Of a stretch of 50,417 nucleotides of DNA, positions 49,206 to 50,417 are shown one piece after another. This stretch comes from an uncultured Clostridia bacterium (GTDB lineage Bacteria; Bacillota; Clostridia; Christensenellales; UBA1242), in assembly GCA_944381215.1 (NCBI GenBank), contig CALWKF010000010.1:1-50417 (forward strand), in the 5' to 3' direction. Below the pieces are notes generated by a model that saw nothing but the letters and a program-made list of their open reading frames with translations, made no database searches and was not told the DNA's origin. How positions within the stretch are numbered: position 1 is the first letter of the stretch; the number at the start of each line of letters is the position of its first letter. The translations under genes and the position numbers were made by a program.

Positions 49206-49440
49206 TGCGACATCGCACCGCACTCCCAATAAGTAAGTGCATAACCGTACTAACAACAGAATAGAATGTAGTCATGTTATAATAATTACTTGGTCATTCT
49301 GAGCCCGCCCCTCGAAGCCTGAGACGAAGAATCTCATCCCTGCCGCTTTTTTAACTACATCTTTACGATTTGTTTGGCAATGTTTTAAGAGGAATAGATC
49401 CTTCGTCGAAAAGCGCTGCGGGTCGACACTCAGGATGACT
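49206..49440. repeat. Composite repeat R2-R1-R1', polA copy
   Basis: Carries the R2 hairpin and GCATAACCGTACTAACAACA segment. R1 follows, then the TTTACGATTTGTTTGGCAAT linker and an inverted R1', nearly the same as 35234-35380. Confidence 0.75.
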
Positions 49441-49498
49441 TTTAGAAAATTTTAGTATAATATCTACTGGGCAATCTATCGGCCGTGCGCCTACGCAC

Positions 49499-49530
49499 AA
49501 AAAGATTGAGAAAATTCTCAATCTTTTTTT
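49499..49530 (+). terminator. Terminator between polA and the surface protein gene
   Basis: AAAGATTGAGAA (49501-49512) and TTCTCAATCTTT (49515-49526), then T's. It also has A's on the other side, so it can serve both converging genes. Confidence 0.85.
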
Positions 49531-49571
49531 GTTTTATTAATATTAAAAATAATATTAAGATTTAAATTAAT

Positions 49572-49616
49572 TATTCAAATTCGCCGTTGCTGTTATCAGT
49601 GCTTGGGTTTTTGTTT
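49572..49616 (-). pseudogene. Leftover 3' end of another surface protein gene
   Basis: Read in a shifted frame, this encodes NPSTDNSNGEFE and stop, nearly the same C-terminal tail as the intact gene ending at 49617 and the paralogue at 37506. It is a duplicated tail left by recombination or gene replacement. Confidence 0.65.
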
Positions 49617-50417
49617 TTATTCAAACTCGCCATTACTGTTATCGGTGTCTGTGTTTTGGTTAGTGGAGTCGATTGCGGTGAAGTTTGCAATGATTATTGC
49701 ACCCTCGATTTGCGCAAACGGGATGTTGCAAGTGGAGTCGTAGGAACTTAGGTCGATTGTGGTGCCGTCGGTGGTTTTGGCGGTCCAGCCAGTAAACGTA
49801 TATCCAGCGAGTGCAATAGCGGACAGGTGCACGTGGTCGGTGTCATTAATGGTGATTAAATTCATACGGACTTCGCCACCCATTACTGCTTGCGCCATTG
49901 GAGAGTTTGTCACCGCATCGCCTCCCGTAAAGGTGGGGTTTAACACCACCCCATTTAGTGTGGCTAGTGGCAAAGTAATCGTGTCGGCAGTCGGGTCATT
50001 AAGGGTCAAACTCCCACTTGTTACCACCCAGGAGGTAAACCCGCACCCCGTATAAGCCACCGCAGTTAATGTTATTTGGTCGCCGTTGCTTTGGGCGCGC
50101 ACTTCCCCGCCATTATACGCGGTTACCGCCGTGCCATTAGCCCGAAAAACTGCGATGCGTACGGTATTCGCGGTTAGGCTGGGAATCGTAATCGTGCGTT
50201 CGTAGGAAACTATCGTACCATTCTCGTCCGTCCACCACAAGAACTCGGCCAGCGGGTGCGTAGGATTTGCGGTGCTTGAATAACTTGCTAAGGCATTTTG
50301 CGGGCTATTTTCATACGCAGGCGAAACCGTGCCCAAGTCCGTATTATTCGAGCGGAAAGTAAGGTTAAATTTTTGTATTTCCCAGCCAGCCGTCAAAGTG
50401 ATATTTCCGTAAGAGTT
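49617..50417 (-). CDS. InlB-repeat surface protein, 5' end beyond window
   Basis: A partial gene: the frame continues past the right edge, so the N-terminus and signal are not seen. About 267 codons are visible. They begin in a repeat (the ITLTAGWEI type), continue with KFNLTFRSNNTDLGTVSPAY, AEFLWWTDENGTIVSYERTI and several beta modules (GGEVRAQSNGDQITLTAVAY), and end DSTNQNTDTDNSNGEFE. It is closely related to the C-terminal half of the protein at 37506, but has an extra module of about 80 residues in the middle. Probably a variable surface protein. Confidence 0.88.
   Translation of the reverse strand, partial: NSYGNITLTAGWEIQKFNLTFRSNNTDLGTVSPAYENSPQNALASYSSTANPTHPLAEFLWWTDENGTIVSYERTITIPSLTANTVRIAVFRANGTAVTAYNGGEVRAQSNGDQITLTAVAYTGCGFTSWVVTSGSLTLNDPTADTITLPLATLNGVVLNPTFTGGDAVTNSPMAQAVMGGEVRMNLITINDTDHVHLSAIALAGYTFTGWTAKTTDGTTIDLSSYDSTCNIPFAQIEGAIIIANFTAIDSTNQNTDTDNSNGEFE

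Overview
The window looks like a low-GC Bacillota chromosome, most likely an uncultured gut-type Clostridia relative. The evidence is AT-rich intergenic DNA, strong AGGAGG ribosome sites, TTGACA/TATAAT promoters, BspA-like and InlB-like surface proteins, and a dnaA-recF neighbourhood. The taxon is inferred from gene style only.

Region 1 (1-10.3 kb) is core chromosome, almost all on the minus strand. Reading with transcription it holds tig, clpP, clpX, an MGMT-type DNA repair protein, dnaA, recF, a HExxH metallopeptidase-like gene and a partial gene at the left edge. dnaN is not between dnaA and recF; it lies 39 kb away. dnaA, clpX and tig have intrinsic terminators. Two short promoter-to-terminator RNA cassettes lie at 9.7-9.98 kb, followed by a tRNA-Met/tRNA-Glu operon.

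Region 2 (about 10.3-27 kb) is an integrative element abutting tRNA-Glu. The minus arm carries a large serine recombinase, a small membrane protein and a CI/LexA-type repressor. The plus arm opens with a Cro-like protein and a run of small overlapping phage-style genes, then a DUF6291-like replication protein whose gene contains eight helically phased 9-bp iterons. A hairpin-rich leader with three tRNA T-arm-like units follows. Next come membrane-anchored exported proteins (including two Fn3-like plus BspA-LRR paralogues), a Zot/FtsK-like P-loop ATPase, an AT-hook protein and three basic proteins sharing an N-terminal KSNVQ-VR leader. I see no capsid, terminase, relaxase or type IV secretion genes. 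The element looks like a filamentous-phage-like provirus or an unclassified secretion element. Its right end probably lies in a block of tandem cloverleaf-forming DNA at 26.5-26.9 kb.

Region 3 (27-35 kb) is accessory chromosome. It holds small membrane proteins, a SIMPL-domain protein, a transglutaminase-like protein, tRNA-Ser, a PH-like membrane protein, a putative modification-dependent nuclease (DUF3883-like) and tRNA-Leu. Four copies of a 20-bp intergenic repeat mark this region.

Region 4 (35-50.4 kb) mixes housekeeping genes (argS, dnaN, polA) with InlB-repeat surface proteins, an XRE regulator, a YwaF-like membrane protein, a frameshifted repeat lipoprotein and composite dispersed repeats. 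A large cloverleaf-like structure lies upstream of dnaN. The right edge cuts an InlB-repeat protein gene.
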